This document shows positions 12,831-27,194 of a DNA stretch of 64,000 nt, in pieces. Numbering within the stretch: the first letter of the stretch is position 1; each line of letters opens with the position of its first letter. A program made the translations under genes and the position numbers. This stretch comes from Otis tarda (Eukaryota; Chordata; Aves; Otidiformes; Otididae), in assembly GCA_026413225.1 (NCBI GenBank), contig CM048560.1:13906001-13970000 (forward strand), written 5' to 3'. The notes under the pieces are model-generated. The model saw only the letters and a list, made by a program, of their open reading frames with translations, did not search any database and was not told the origin of the DNA.

Positions 12831-15800
12831 AATAGTTTTGGCACTATCTTCTTCTTCAACAGAAGCATTTAGTTTCAATAAAAGCATGTAAGATAGTTTG
12901 TTTACATAGATACCTAATGCATATGGAAGCTTCCTAAAGACTTTTGTTAATTGGCATCTGGTTCTATCAATGTTGATTTAACAGGCATAAAGAGTAACTA
13001 ATGTTGCTAAGAAGGACAGTAATACTTTAAAATATTTTTAATTACCTAAAATTATCTATCCTCTGGAAGAAATGAACCAAAGAGATTGAAATACACAATG
13101 AAATACTCTTTAATGCATTGGGGAATTGAATATACTATAAGAACTCACATAGATTAAATGCTGATTAGTATTTAGGAGTACTAATTGTAGTTAAAGACTG
13201 CTCTACTGAGCATAGGCTGATATGCAGCCTTGCTGTGTCTTCTGAAATCTTCAGAGTGTAAGATACAAAACAGACTTTACCTTTTTTGAAATCTGGTACA
13301 TGTGTATTTGTATGGTTTACAGAATGCTTTTTGTATATGATGAGTGATGGATTGATATGTAAATAAGGAGATGAAGCATCACACAGCTGTAGCAAAACTG
13401 GATACAACTTCCCTAGAAAAATGGAATCTGATTTCTAGGGGCGTTCATCTAACAGGATGAATCTGTGCAAAGCTTGCAGGATGTAAACAGTAATGTTTTT
13501 GCTGATGTCAAGGGCTTAATGACTGGGGAATAAAGTGTACTGGAAGGCAATATGGGATTTAAAAATAAAAAAATCTATATTTGCACATTTTTTCCAATAG
13601 GCTTTTCTTCTAATATACAATTCCAAACTCACAAATGATTTCTGGATGTTGACAAAAAATATTTTCTGCAGTAGAGCTGTTCAATTCAATTTGTGAGGAA
13701 TATGATGCTTTTCCACATAGAACTTCACATATATTTCTGGGGCCATGCTTTGCATGCACTGCAGCACCAAGAATGTTTAAGCTTTGGGGCGTAAAATCAT
13801 CAGCTACTCAGAACAGGAAGAAGTTCATCCTTCTATCAAACAATGCATTACTGGAGTTTAATGTTTTCTGGAGGACTAGTGGTTGTTCAGAAAAGATATA
13901 AAGCTAGATGGATCTTTGATCTTTTCCTGTATAGTGCTTCTAATCTTTCTAAATTGCCACAGACAGCTAAAATATAAAAAAATGTTGCAAATGTTGGTCC
14001 ACACAAAACTTACCTTTGTCCTGTGTGATGGAAGAACATATGCCCACAGCCGAGACTTCTGAAAAACAGAGGTACCTTTATCATGGTCTAAGTACAGAAG
14101 AACACAAGGTACCTGGGAGCAATAAGAAATGTGGGTATAGATAACAGTAGTGGATAGAAGTACAAAAGACACAGGTACTAGCTTCTTTTTCAAACTTACA
14201 GTTAAGTAGCTATAGCAAAAAATATTGAGATTTTGTGTGAAGACTTTCTTGAGCCACATCCCTTATCTTTAGTTTCCTGGGAAATTATTTTAAATAATGA
14301 AACTGAGAGGTGCTAAGTATGTGTGAAATGCAGGTACATGGGGTACTAAAACAAATATTGTTCCTTGTAGTAATGCCTACTTGAAAAGTATTACTGTAAA
14401 ATTTAACAGAATTGGTTTTCAACTCCCTCCTGCCCAGCCCCTCCCACAGGGTATTTCTACAATACCATGGTATAACATGTTGGGAAGGAAAAAACCTTGA
14501 CAATGTATTTTATTTTCTAGTAGTGACAATGTAATTTTTTTTTCCTAGTAGAGATACATCCTAATATGTGTCATTGGTTGTGTTTTTTTCCTGACTATGT
14601 TTGTCCATCATTCATAAAAATCCAGCACAAATGGGTCTCTTATAAGAATTATAATCTTCAGCCTCCTACTAGCTTTCTACTACCTATCTGCTCTGAGGTT
14701 TCTTTTGTGTACATTAGAAACATTTAGAAAAACTTATTATTCTTGGAAATAATCAAGTACATATTTATGTGCCTTTGGATAATTTGAAGAAAGCAATTAT
14801 ACAAAGAAAAATGGTGAGACGTCTTGGTAGAGATTGATCAGTGGAGTGGTAGTGGTGTGATGAGTGACCAACCAGTGTAAGGTCACCCAGAGACATGCTT
14901 AACCTGGTGGACCAGTGGTATCAGCAGTACTTATTCCTACATAAATAGATCTTCCATTTCCTTTCCCCTGTCGTTTTAGTCCTATGTGTTTTCCAAAAGG
15001 AGATGTTAAGTGACAGTGGACCTCCTGGCACTTCAAACAGGTACACCAGAGCATTTTTGCAGAGTATGCAGCAGGTAGGAATGGGTTTAACGGACTACAG
15101 TTCGTCATGGTGGTACATGTACGTGTTCATATAGGTGCTTCTGAATTCATGAATTTTTAAAAAAGCGCTCCTGACATTGAGTGCTGTAATTAAATAGACC
15201 AGCTCTCTATCTAGTCTACCAGTAATATTGTCCAGTAAGAATGAGACATAGGCAAATTTTCAGTACAAAGGAAATTAAGAGTGCTCATAAATTCATATCA
15301 CACTTGGAAGCGAACACAGGCTTTGTGCCAGGGTTCTGCAGGCAAAGAGTAATGGCTTAATCGATCTGTTACATCCTTCTCTCCACTTTACAGTTGTTCT
15401 GAAACTTATACCTACACTGCTCATAAAAATTCATCTCAGATTTACTGGATTTCAAAGATCTACTTGTGTATTAAGTTTTATGTGCTATCCATTTATCTGG
15501 TGATTCTGTAGTTTTGATATTTTAAACCTGACATAATTTACAGGATAGATGTCTGTTGATTTTTAAATTATATGACAGAAAAAGTAATGATTTTGTGTTA
15601 CACTTTTTTGAGTACTTCGTAAAGGCATTCAAAGAGAGACGACAGCATGACTTACATTGTTTCAAATCTCAAAAATTTCCCAGGCAAATTAATACAGCTT
15701 TTACCTACATAGTTCTCATCTGGTTTCTTTTGCCTCCTATGTTGCCATTATCACCAGAGAGTCTGAAGGCCTCTCAGGAGATTAGTGGGCCATGTAATTA

Positions 15801-18800
15801 TTTTTTTTTGAAACCCATGACATCAGTTCATTCTGCCTCTTTCCTTCATGTGTGAGTTGTATAAGATACAAGGAAAGCAGAAAGCCTACACATCCTCATG
15901 CTGCCCTAGATTTATCCTGGAGCTGGCAGTTCTCCTGTTGAACTTGGAGCAGGAGGTAGTGAGGCTGGTGATGGATGAACATTCCTGTGGTAGTTCTTCG
16001 ATAGCCTTCAACTTGACTGGAGAGGAGTTCTGGTTCCTTCAGTGAGAATCTGTAGATGGTAGAAAAATTCATTGTGTCCCTGTCTTTAACCCCAGACTTG
16101 CAGCAGACTTTCACAATTTTGAACAATGTGTTTAACAGTTTGAGGATGAAAGCTGAGACCTAGAACATGACTCAGTGCTTTTGGGGAGATAGGTGGATAC
16201 TTTGAAGCTTTGCAGTTGAGAAGAGCAAAAGAGTCCGATGTACTTGCTTTAGTCCATGTTGTCAACGCTAAGTTAGAGCTCTTGAAGGGCTGACCTCTTC
16301 ATTGCATGAAAGTCGCATGTAGAAGTCTAAGAGTACGAGAATATCTACCTGTCTGAATTGACAGAAGCAGATATACAGGTAGAGCAAGAAAGTCTTGCCG
16401 GAGTCAATTCTTCCTTCTGTTATCTTGCAAACACACTTTAAAATTCACTGTGTATGTAAATAACAAGCAGGTGTTCTGGACACCTTAAGCTAGCGCTGCA
16501 CTAACTAGTCAGTCTGGATGACACCAGTGTTGGCAGCTTCAAAGGCTTACCTTTTTAAAAGGTATAAATTATATTTCAAGAAATTGTATCACCCAGTATT
16601 TGAAATTATGCATGAAAATATACAAAGTGATATCCACAAAGTAAAGGCACAAACCTGTTCAGAAAATAGAAGGATGTTGAGATCCGTTTTTCTGCACATT
16701 AAGGCCAAAAGCCCAATTCATTTCAACAGAAAAACAGAGGATCATTAGTATTTTCTTTCTCTTTTTCTTTTTTTTTTTTTTTCATTTTGAGCTTGGAAAG
16801 AACTGGGAATAGCAAAAATAAATCCCTATCAAGAACCATTAAGTTCTCTTCCAGAATCTTTCAAATATCACAATTCAAGTTATCCTTCAAATGTCAGCAT
16901 CAGATTTCAGTGTCAGGCAGTCACCGCCTGTTCCATTATCACTGCTGCTGCCTACCTTCAAAAAAAAGTCTATTCACAATACATTTCTTTTTAAAGATAC
17001 GCAGCAAGATTTTAATCTGTTTTTCTATCTATCTGCTGTGCCGTTTTTTATTGCAATAGCAGCTGGGCCTCAGGAACAGACACTATATTAATGTTAGTTA
17101 AAAGAAACACCTAGAAAATACTTGTGGCTGTCTGAGACAGTGGGATGCCCTTGCACCCTTTTTTATTATGTGATGTTTACTGTTTATCCATTACTTTCAG
17201 GGAAATTAGCCAGAAGTCTAGTAGAAATATAAATCATAACTGCAGCTACACTGAAGATGGATCATGGCTATATCCATAGTTAAAAACTTTTTAAAAGGTC
17301 AGTTTTCAGTACAGTGTGTGCTAAATTATGAACTGTGTGCTTAATTACGCAGAAGCCATTTTAGGTTGCATCCCTCTTTGCCCACACAGTTGTTCTTCCA
17401 GAGTATGCTAAAGCTTTCTGTCGTTCATTCAGAAGAATATAAGTCATTGCACATTTTCAAGTACTGCCATTGTCCCAGTAGTCTTTGTTATCTAACCTAA
17501 ATACTTTAAAAAATATTTCAGCTAAATATTTTTCCTCGTAAGTGTGGACAGTATGATAGTCTGAGCCTACACCTTTATTTTTCCCTTATTCATTGTTACT
17601 GGTTTTAAATTATCAGGCTCTTAGAGCAGTGACTATCTTTCCCTATCTGCCTGGACAGCAGCTAATACATTTGGAGTATTATTGAAACTTTAACGAATAT
17701 TACTAATTGTGCAGCTTTACACACTTCAACAGAGCCACATGGCACTGCAACATTCGTGATGAGGAAGAAACTCGCATAGCACATAAGATATTTGCAAGAG
17801 GTCTCAACTAGTTGAAACACGTTTGACCTAAATACTTGAAAGTCTGTTTACTGTGAAGGAAAACCACACAGTTCTTCAGAAAGAAGAAGAGAGGTGTTTT
17901 AATCAGATTAAGGGGTTCTAGTAACAATGCTTTAATTTTCTTTCAATCTGTCTTAGGTTGTTTGACAGTAGTGGTAGGCAAAAGAACCTATTTTTGATAG
18001 CAAGAGAGCCTTACTCTTCCTGTGTACAGTATAAGCTTCCTGCAGGAAAAGATTGTTTCATGTGATAAATTGTACAGCAATTAAAAATATGCAGCAATCT
18101 TTTTATAAACAAAAAGTAATACACTGTTGGTGAAATAAAATGTTAATTAATAATTGTCAGAAAGAGGCTATTCCCAGCATGTCTTTTATGGAAAAAGAAA
18201 GACATCCAGTCCAAGTAGTAGGTTAGCATTACCTTTTTTTTCCAGAGCACATGAAGTTTATTTTTCAATCACTTTTATGAATTATGCATATATTCTAGAA
18301 TGTCCCTTTAGACTGCACTGTCACTTCATGCAGTAAAGTCCTGGAAGTAGCCATGGATGAGACTGTAGCTTCTAGACGGCTTTTCAACTCTCAAGATTTC
18401 TCTTCTTTTCTCTAAAAGTGTGGATTTGAAGGTTTTTAATCAGTATAAAATTAAGCCCTCTGGCTCTTTGTCTGCAAAAGTGTTACAGAATGAAGGCTCA
18501 TTGATCATTGTGTTCTGTCCATGCTCCATAGGAGAAAGAAATCAGGCAATCAGTAATAGGGATGTAAAATCCTGTTCTTATTCTCTCTTGTTCCATTATA
18601 AATGTATGTTTCAATCTCAAACTCAAAGCACAGGCATCTGAATTAAAACAGAGGGCCATTGAGCCTGTCTCCTGTTTCTGACTGTGACCATTAAAGGATG
18701 CTTAAAGAAAAAGTAGAAGAAATAGAGTATGTCGTAATGATCCATCCCCTGAAAAGACATCCTGAATTTAGTGATTTATAATCTGAAAGTTCATCTGGAT

Positions 18801-19269
18801 CATCATGTTTAAAAACCCATCATGTCCTCAGTGAATGAGTCTAAACTCTTTTGGGAGTCCTTTCACAGCTCTAGCTTCCACAAGAATTTAAAAATTTCAA
18901 AAACCTTTCTGAAACAATACATTTCTTGTCTTAGTGATTCATTCCTTAACACTATAATAGCAAGAGAAAGAAAGGCCAGGCTGTGCTTCTCAAGCTGAAA
19001 GCTACGCTGGAGCTAAGCTATCATTGAAGAGTAGGTAACCCTGTATTTTCTAGTAAGTGCCTTGAGGTAAGAACACCTACTTGAACATTTTTGCAACTGA
19101 TCTCACAACAACGATGGTGGTGATAACACACTTCTGACACTCCTCAGTAGGACTGCTTTTACACGCTGATTTTGACCCATCCAGATTCTGTTTCATCAAC
19201 AGTAGCTCTTCTTATTTCTTTATAGTGTCTCACTGTATTTAGGTTTACATCCCTTTGCTGGCCACAAGT
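12831..19269. other. AT-rich intergenic sequence, no gene seen
   Basis: Unremarkable AT-rich DNA. Frames reach 127 codons (14259-13876, minus strand) but lack recognisable domains or codon bias. Low-complexity T runs occur near 15800 and 16770. Confidence 0.6.
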
Positions 19270-20240
19270 TCTTTTTGATGCTAGAATCTTCATCACAACT
19301 GCTATTTCAACATGCTTTCCCTCTAGAGGTTCTTCTCCTTTATGAACATATATTTCAGGTGTTGCTTACTGTCTTTTTTTTTACTTTTTTTTTTTTTTTA
19401 AGCTGGATTTCTGCAGGTATGTCACTGACTCACCTGATGTTTTCTTACTGCCCCTTCTTCAAAAAGTCCTCACTTCAGAAAAAGTGTCTTCTATTGAATG
19501 GCCAAGCAACCTAGAACTTTCCTTCTAAGATTAGTTGTTGAGTCATCTCACAGTTTATTTAATCTTGTATTTCATACATATTCCTTTTCTTGGGGCTGAA
19601 ATAATTACATTCAAGACCAGATAAGCCAGTCTTTCCCAGCTGGCAGAGACATCTTTGATCCTGTTCCTGATGGAATTTTGGAGGGACATTTTTCAGCATG
19701 AAGTAGGATCAGTGGATTCTCCCATGATGACTTTTTGTAGTTCAGGACAACATGTATACTTGCTCCTGCCACACCACAGATCTTTCTTTCCTCCACATCA
19801 GTTCTGATGGTTTGCTCATTGACTCTTTAATGAAAATTCCCAATCATCCGTACATATCTGTTTTTCATGTTGTAAATGTGCTTCTTCCCTTATTCCTCAT
19901 CTTTTACTTCTTTATTCATTATTTTTGTCCTTTTCTGATCTCTGTCATGGTCTTCTGTATAATGCAATTCATTGTCCTCATGATCCAGTCCTTGCTTATT
20001 TTCATTGCCTTTTCCTCTTTTCTTAGGGAGCTAGTTGCTCTTCTTTCCCCCTTGGTGTGTCTGCCAGTTTCTTCTCTTTATTTCTCCACCTTGATCTTTC
20101 AGTTGGCTGTCTTTTCTCTTACCTTGTTGTCATGGCATGAATGGGTACTTTTCTTTTATGACTCTCTGTGTTTCAGATCCTCATTTTCTTCAGGGATCTA
20201 CAATTCTTGAATCTGCCATGCTGTCTTTTCTTTTCTCCTC
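19270..20240 (+). other. Pyrimidine-rich kilobase
   Basis: The plus strand is strongly enriched for T and C over nearly 1 kb, interrupted near 19600-19760. It includes T runs at 19374-19400 and many TTTCTTC words. A 152-codon frame (19752-20210) here translates to Phe/Leu/Ser-rich peptide, as expected of any polypyrimidine strand. No family is recognised. Confidence 0.5.
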
Positions 20241-23200
20241 TCTCATGTCCTTAAATCCACTTGAAAAACTTGCTTCTATGTACCCATGGCAACAGTCGCT
20301 GCAGATTCTGTGACCAAAGCAAGCACTGAATTAATTCTACAGTGCTTTTCTTGTTTATCATATCACATAAAAATGGGAGAGCTGAATTTTCTTATCTGAT
20401 GACTCATAATTCTCCACTAGAGCTGATGTTTGAGCCCTTTTTCTCTGAGCCCTTTTTCTTAGAGCTGAGTGAACAGCTCCTAAGGAACAACTCATTTAGT
20501 GAAAGTAACCCTTTTTTCTACTTTTTTTTCCCAGTTATTGTGAAACAGGGTCTGTTGGATTTTTACAAAGAGTAAATATTGAATTGTCGGTTAGGATGTG
20601 CTGATCTTTGGAATATTCTTCCTTTGGAGAAGAAAGCCAGCAATGGGCAACACAAATCTGGGATGGTGAGGGAAGAAATTGGATAAACCAACTTTGTTAG
20701 CAGCCATCTGTTACTCCCACAGATACTGCCGCCTTGTGCAGGAGTGATTAAAAACATGTGAAACAATGCCGTAGGTTGGGGGATGGCTTTGCAAACCCTT
20801 AGCCAACGCTACTAGGAAGCTGCAGGCACCCCTCAATCATTAAGAACAGCTATAATTGAAAGCTACCTAGATTCAGAGCACCAACTAGCATGTTAGGATA
20901 ATGTGACATGCACATTATCAACTACAAAACTAGGAGGGAAATGCAGAAGTGGCTATGATACATAGAAGGATGCTCAGTATTAAGCAAAGATGTAGGTGTA
21001 TACATGGTTGATTGATCTTGTGAGCTACGGTGCTGGTGTGGTTTCTCTTGTCAGTAATAACAGAAAGAAGCTGCTTATCTGATTATACAGATTGTGGAGA
21101 GGACTAGGTTTTTTAGAGGAAGACTCCTACAAATAAGATGCATCTTGACCATCTGTTACCAGATGGAAGTGTTCTAATTCTCAATCACTGGCTGCAATGA
21201 CATATTTAGAAAATGAATCTTTCATGGAGAGATCCACAGAACAAGCTGTTTGTGATGAACCTCACATACACATGCTGAGATTATATTTTCTGTTTACTTG
21301 GCCTTAAGTCATAGTATGGCTATATACTCCTGTGAACATATTGTTATTTAGTAGATAGCAAATCTTGCAGTTCACACCCACCCTTTGTGAGGTATCCCAG
21401 TTGCCTGAATAAGTACATAATTTATCCCTAAAAAATGCAAACACAACACAGAGGTCCTATTTCACTTTTATTTTGAAATCTGTGAATTTATTTGAGGAGT
21501 CTGTAGGATTCAGCATATCTACTTAGGTGGCCAGTGCGGGCAGTGTTTTGGTATTTAAGCAGGCCCAGTTGACTGATGCACCTTCGCTTGCAGGTCTGCA
21601 CTTAAATTTCTCCTGGGAAAAAAAAAGTCTCATTTTTTTCTTTTTTTTTCTTTAAGATATTTACTGGGATTTTTTTTTTCAGTGAACAGAGATTAAGAGG
21701 AAGAAAAAAAAATTATACGTAAGCTCACTGGGAACTTTACAATTATGCAGTAAAATTTTAAGTCATTACTGTTTTAATGGAGTGTAAAGATTATTATCAT
21801 GCTTAAGTTCTTTGAAGTTTAATTGTAGCTTTTTATACATACTATTATGCAAAAATTAGGTCTCATGCAGAAGCTGAGAACTGTCAGTGAACTTTATCTC
21901 AGCAGAAGTAATGCTAGGTTTTAGTCTTGCATGAGCTGAAACGAACTGAGTTTATTTGGCCAGAAGGAAATAGAACAAATAAGTGGAATCTGAAGAAATA
22001 GCATATTGAGATCTATATATGCCACCCTCCATCAATTTTTTTCTAAATAAGAAATAATTGGTAAACAGATTGTTGCAGTGGTGTAGAGACTCTCACACTG
22101 GTGACATGGTGCACCTCTTTGATTTTGAAAAAGAAGAACCATAGCCTCTCCTATCTGTAGTTGCATCACATCTTCCTGGAAATACAGAATTTGCTTAGAT
22201 AGTCACATGAGGAAAGTACTTAATATATTATAAGATACAGTTTAAAGAAAAGAAGCAGCTAAAGGCTGGGAAGAAAACCATTACTGTGTGTTCAGCCCAG
22301 CTTCCCAAAAATCACTGTCAGGAATTCTGCAGATCAGCAGTTCAAGACAACTTGAGATGCAGCTATTATTAAATACAAATTGCTTTTGATGTGTATGTGA
22401 CTGTAGTGACTTCTGCTTCTTTTTTGTGTATACTTTTGGTGAACATTAGAATAGTTGATTTTTTTTCCGGCAAAAAATATTTAGAAATAGCAAATTTTAC
22501 AGGCTGGCATGTGAGCTAACCTGTGATTAATACAAGGTGGAATTGATCCTTGTAACAGAAACAATAATGCGTGATATTTACATCTACTCAAAACTAATCA
22601 GCATAACTCACAATTTGAATATTTGGCAATAATGAGAATTTAAAAATCAGGAAAGAAATGCCAATACTGAATAAATCTGAGGAAATCACAATATGACATC
22701 TCTCTGTTATTATTTTGTTCTAATAATACTGTTAATGAGACACACAGAAAGTACATTAATCAGCTGGATAAGTTTTATCAGCAGCCATTTCACATTTCCA
22801 GGTGAAGCTATATGACAGATAGGTCAATGCCCATCGCTTACGGTGGGCTGACTCCACATCCAGTGTTGGTAGTGACTGTGATTGATCAGTCCCGGAGTTG
22901 AAATAAGCAATATGCAAATGTCTGTGCAGATCTGATATGGCAAACTGGAAAGTGAATAGAGAAAGTATGGCTTTCCATAGAGTACTTCAAGGACCCTAAA
23001 TATTCAGCTGAGCATTGAGGCAATGAATTGTGGGATAAAAGATGCTTAACCGAGGTAGGTGCAATTGTAGATACATCAGGCAAGCTTGACTCACCCACTG
23101 CCTCCACGGCACTACCAGTCTTGACCGTGAGGGACTGTTGGCAGCAGTAATTCTAGGTTCATCAGTGTGCAACTTAAAAAAAAACAGTTTAAATTCATAT

Positions 23201-25478
23201 AAATATGTTTTATTTGTGAATTATTTGTTCATAACTTTCAGGACTCAAGATTTGATTACACTGGGTTTAAAACAGACTCAATATCGCTACCCCGTTGCAT
23301 GGCCTGTGTCATTCGTACCTCCCTGGCCACTGGTAATACACAGAGAGCTCCAACTGATTCTGCCTTGCCTGGTAAATCCATTCCTGACTGCAGAGCAAGC
23401 TGCAGATTAAGACTAGCTGTTTAAAACATTCCACATGTTTGAATATTTTGATTCTAAAACAGAGAAAAATGAAGGCAGTACGGTATTCCAAGATCTATAT
23501 GGGGAATTACTCCAGACAGTTACACTGTACCATTTTAGTGAGTGCCTCTGCAGAGATTCCCACAATCAGCTGCCTGGCTATGGGAAGGTGTCTCTGTAGG
23601 TATCTTCTGAGTGGCAAGGGCTTGCTGTTACGATGGTAGAGGGTCATTGTCACACCCGTGTTGGATGGGATTTCATGTCAGTACCAGGATTTTGCTCATT
23701 CACTCCAGTGGGGTCTTTTTTTAAGTACAAAGCTACAGGATTAAGATTTACCTTGATTTCACAAATAGAGTAATTTTATGAAAATATTTTATTGGTTAAT
23801 CCCATATTAATTTGCCTATTTGCAAAACAAGTGCATTCTTCCTTCATCTTCTTAACATAAAAATGACCTTGTTATTTCTGATAATGCAGCTTGTTGGACA
23901 AAACTTAATCCTGTCACTACAAACATAATCCAGTGAATCCTCTTCTTGCTGCTAACACTTTTTACTATTTGAACTCCTGTGGGAGCTTTTGATTTGGTGT
24001 TTGACAGACTTCCAGGTCCTCCTAATGTTAATCTTCACATAATGAGTAATCTAAGAAAGACAGGGATATAGTTTTTCTGGTTCCTGGCTTTCATCTTTCA
24101 TGGTAATAAGATCGTCTCTCAATACTCTTACAACTGTTTTACAGTTTTTTAAAAGCTCATTTTATTTAATTTCAAGACAAGGGAACACAATTTAGCTCTC
24201 AATATCATCACAAATATACACCAGAAAAAAAAAAGGAAGAAACAAGAGACATTTGTGCAACATATGTGGAAATCCCTGGGGAAAATATTGTGATGGTATA
24301 TGTTGCACTGCTTCCAATCTGCTGATAACATTCTCCTCTACATTTCATTTACTTTTGACCTAGATATTGCTGATCACTGTCACTGATGGCCTGGCAGATG
24401 CTACAGGGACCTTGTTGGCTATGGGTTCATGAACTTGTGAGGTGGAAGGTTATTTGAAGGTAGTGGCAAAGTGAGTAACTGCCCTGTGCTTCAGAGAGAA
24501 ACATCTGAGTTCATTACTAAAGTTCACCAGTTAGTGGCACTCATGAATTTTCAGGTAGCAAAAGCAGCCAAGAGTGCCTTTTCCTGCTCTCACCAGGGTG
24601 ATTTGCAATTGTTCTTCTCTCATGTGGCTTTCAGCTGATAGCAACCTATTCTTGCAGTTTAGATTTCGTTGGTTTCACACTTTGCTTTTGAATATATACA
24701 CATAAATGTTGGCTTTGGTCTGTATATCTGTGTCCAAGTTATCTTAAATAGTGATTTCTCCCTCAGCACCTTTGCTATCAGTATGAGCTATGTTACTTCT
24801 GTTCCTTTTTCCTGTTATGTGTGTAAGAGATATGTTCTCTCTCCTACTGGGGAGAGTTGGCTGTCGTGTACTTTTTCTCTTACTCTGGCAGATCTGGAGC
24901 CTGAAAGGATCATCACTCCTATTTTTTTTTTCATTTTACAGTATTTTTATATGAGAAAAGCAGTTTGGAAAAATGTCACATATTTGGCTGAGAACAAACT
25001 CCCTAGCATTTTACGTGAAAAAGGTATAGGCATTAGTGTAGAAAATTCTCAGTTTAATCACTCCTATCTGAAGATGAGTTCTTTGATAGTCTGTAGTTTG
25101 GTTTAATATTCAGGTTACATTAGATACCGGGCTCATCTCTGTTCCATCAGTTCATTCAAAGCACTCATTTGCTGTTCATAGAGTTAGAGTTAGCTTCCCA
25201 TTGCTTTGTCTGTCCTCTTTCCTGACACTCCAAGATCAAGACTAATATCAGCATCAGGGAAAAGAGACTTTTAATTACTGCAGCACCAAAGCTTGAAATG
25301 TAAGAGAAATGCTCCTAGAGGAAGAGGAATAATAGTGTGAAAATGTGGAAAACCTAATGAATTGTGTTCTTCTAAAAGTTGCTCTGAATACACATTGCAG
25401 TATTTCCACCGTGAATATGGTTCCGGTTATTACACAATTTTTTTTTCTGATGATTTTTCTCAGCCTTAGAGAAGCTAA

Positions 25479-25502
25479 AAAAATCAGCTAAAGCTGATTT
25501 TT
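25479..25502. repeat. Perfect 11-base inverted repeat with 2-base loop
   Basis: The arms AAAAATCAGCT (25479-25489) and AGCTGATTTTT (25492-25502) flank AA. On the plus strand the hairpin would be followed by a T-rich run, but a bacterial-style terminator role has no meaning here. It is probably a chance or replication-slippage structure. Confidence 0.6.
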
Positions 25503-26052
25503 CCAGCTTTAGATCATGTAAGAATTCTTTCTGATATGAGAACATAGACCTCATTATCTATGAAATCCTGAGTAGAGTTTGAAAAAGCAGCTGTCTCTGT
25601 GTGTATGGATGGAACAGAGAAGTAGCTGGAACATAGGCAAAAGATATAAAAAGGGAAAATCTTCACTAACAGTATATTCCACGAGTAGAGTACCAATTAC
25701 TATAAAAAATAACTTTTAAAAGTGTTATTTTCACCCCAATTCAATTCAGCAGTGACAAGAGCTAGGAAATTTAAGTTGTAAGTATGAAACTCCTCAAGTT
25801 TGCACGGTAACTGTAATTGTTGTGTAGCCGGATATCAGGGCTGTGCCTTTGTGCTCATCAAGACAAGTCCACTGGATGGTGCAGGAACTCCCAGTGTGAC
25901 CATCTGCAGAGACAAAACCGTGGACAGTTTGAAACGATGGACTAACTATTGAGACAAAGTGGTTGACTGAATTCTTAGGCACCTTCACAGCTAAGTGTTT
26001 CACTAATTGGTACAGGAACGATCTAGGTGGGAATTTTGAACTGTCCTGAAGT

Positions 26053-26057
26053 CTTCC
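26053..26057 (+). repeat. Left target-site duplication of LTR copy 1 (CTTCC)
   Basis: CTTCC immediately precedes the TGTC terminus and is repeated at 27195-27199 directly after the GACA terminus. Confidence 0.8.
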
Positions 26058-27194
26058 TGTCATAGTTTTGCCCTACTCAGGACCAAGCTACGCAGTTTTT
26101 CACTCACTCTCCCCACCCTCCAAGGGAATGGGAGAGAGGTAATATAACAAAAAGCTCAAAGTTTGAGATAAAGACAGAGAGAGATCATTGAAGTTACTGT
26201 TACAGGCAAAACAGACTCAACTTGGGGAAAACTACTTTAATTTATTATTAATAAAACCACAGCAGGATTATGAGAGAGAACAAAAACAACTTCCCCACAC
26301 CTCTCCCACTTCCCAGGTTTAACTTCATGTCAAATTATCTCTACCTCCTCCCCCACCCACCCCCCCATCCCGAGTGGCACAGAGAGGGGAACAGGGAATA
26401 GAGGTTGTGGTCAGTTCATCATGTGTTTTTTTCCATTGCTCCTTCCTCCTCAGGGGAAGAACTCCTCACATTCCTCCCCTGCTCCAGCCTGGGGTCCCTC
26501 CCACGGGCTACAGTCCTTTGTGAACTGCTACAGCATGGGCCATTTTTCCACAGGGTGCAGTCCCTCCAGAACGGCTGCCCCAGCGCGAGCCCTCCATGGG
26601 CCACAGCCTCCTTCAGGCATCCACCTGCTCCAGCGTGGGGTCCTCCCCGGGCTGCAGGTGGATCTCTGCTCCTCCGTGTGCCTCCATGGGCTGCAGGGGC
26701 ACAGCCGGCCTTACCATGGGCTGCACCACGGGCTGCAGGGGAATCTCAGCCAGGAGCAGCATTACTTCTCCCCTCCTTCTTCACTGACCTTGGTGTCTGC
26801 AGCCGTTCCTCTCACAAGAAATTCTTCAGACGCCTCTCAGGTTCTCTTCACATCTCCTCTCCTCTCTTCTCTCAACTGGGTTGGGCCAAGTTGGGTCCAG
26901 ACGGCCACCTGGCGGGAGGCCAGAGGGTGAGGGCCACAAGGCCCACAAGGCCCAAGCCTACCCCTCTCTGTCCCCGCCTCTGCTTCTTCACCCTTTAAAA
27001 AAATTATTATTATTATTTTCCCCTTCTCAAATACATTATCGCAGAGGTGTTATCACTGTAACCAATTTGCTCAGCCCTGGCCAGCGGCAGATCCGCCCTG
27101 GATCCGGCCAAGTACACCAGACAAAGGGGAAACTGCCAGCAGCTTCTCGCAGAAGCAGCTGTTGAGGACCCCCCTGCTACACAAAACCAGGACA
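26058..27194 (-). mobile_element. Solo LTR of an endogenous retrovirus (copy 1)
   Basis: The element is bounded by TGTC and GACA. Its 13-base termini are inverted copies at 11 of 13 positions (TGTCATAGTTTTG at 26058; reverse complement of the right end is TGTCCTGGTTTTG). It is flanked by the direct duplication CTTCC at 26053-26057 and 27195-27199. A 5-bp duplication fits ERVL-type integration better than the 6 bp usual for ERVK. On the minus strand an AATAAA lies at 26246-26241, placing R/U5 at the low-coordinate end. The U3 side holds degenerate repeats around GGGCTGCAGG (26640-26745). About 1.14 kb with no gag or pol beside it means a solo LTR. Frames of 169-197 codons inside are non-coding artefacts. 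It is related to the copy at 39114. Confidence 0.85.
26999..27020 (+). repeat. ATT microsatellite inside the LTR
   Basis: An A run leads into repeated ATT units and then T-rich sequence. The corresponding place in the second LTR copy (about 39940-39960) lacks the ATT units, so they probably expanded after the subfamilies diverged. Confidence 0.6.

Larger units (their letters stand above)
20241..26057. other. AT-rich intergenic sequence, no gene seen
   Basis: Mostly featureless. The longest frame (145 codons, 24669-25106, plus) has no recognisable domain. A perfect 11-base inverted repeat lies at 25479-25502. Nothing else stands out. Confidence 0.6.

Noticed and set aside
24669..25106. 145-codon frame with hydrophobic segments
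   Set aside because: Phe/Ile/Ser-rich composition typical of T-rich DNA; no domain.
26405..26998. Frames of 197 and 169 codons
   Set aside because: They lie wholly within the non-coding solo LTR and overlap each other; the repetitive peptide reflects the U3 repeats.
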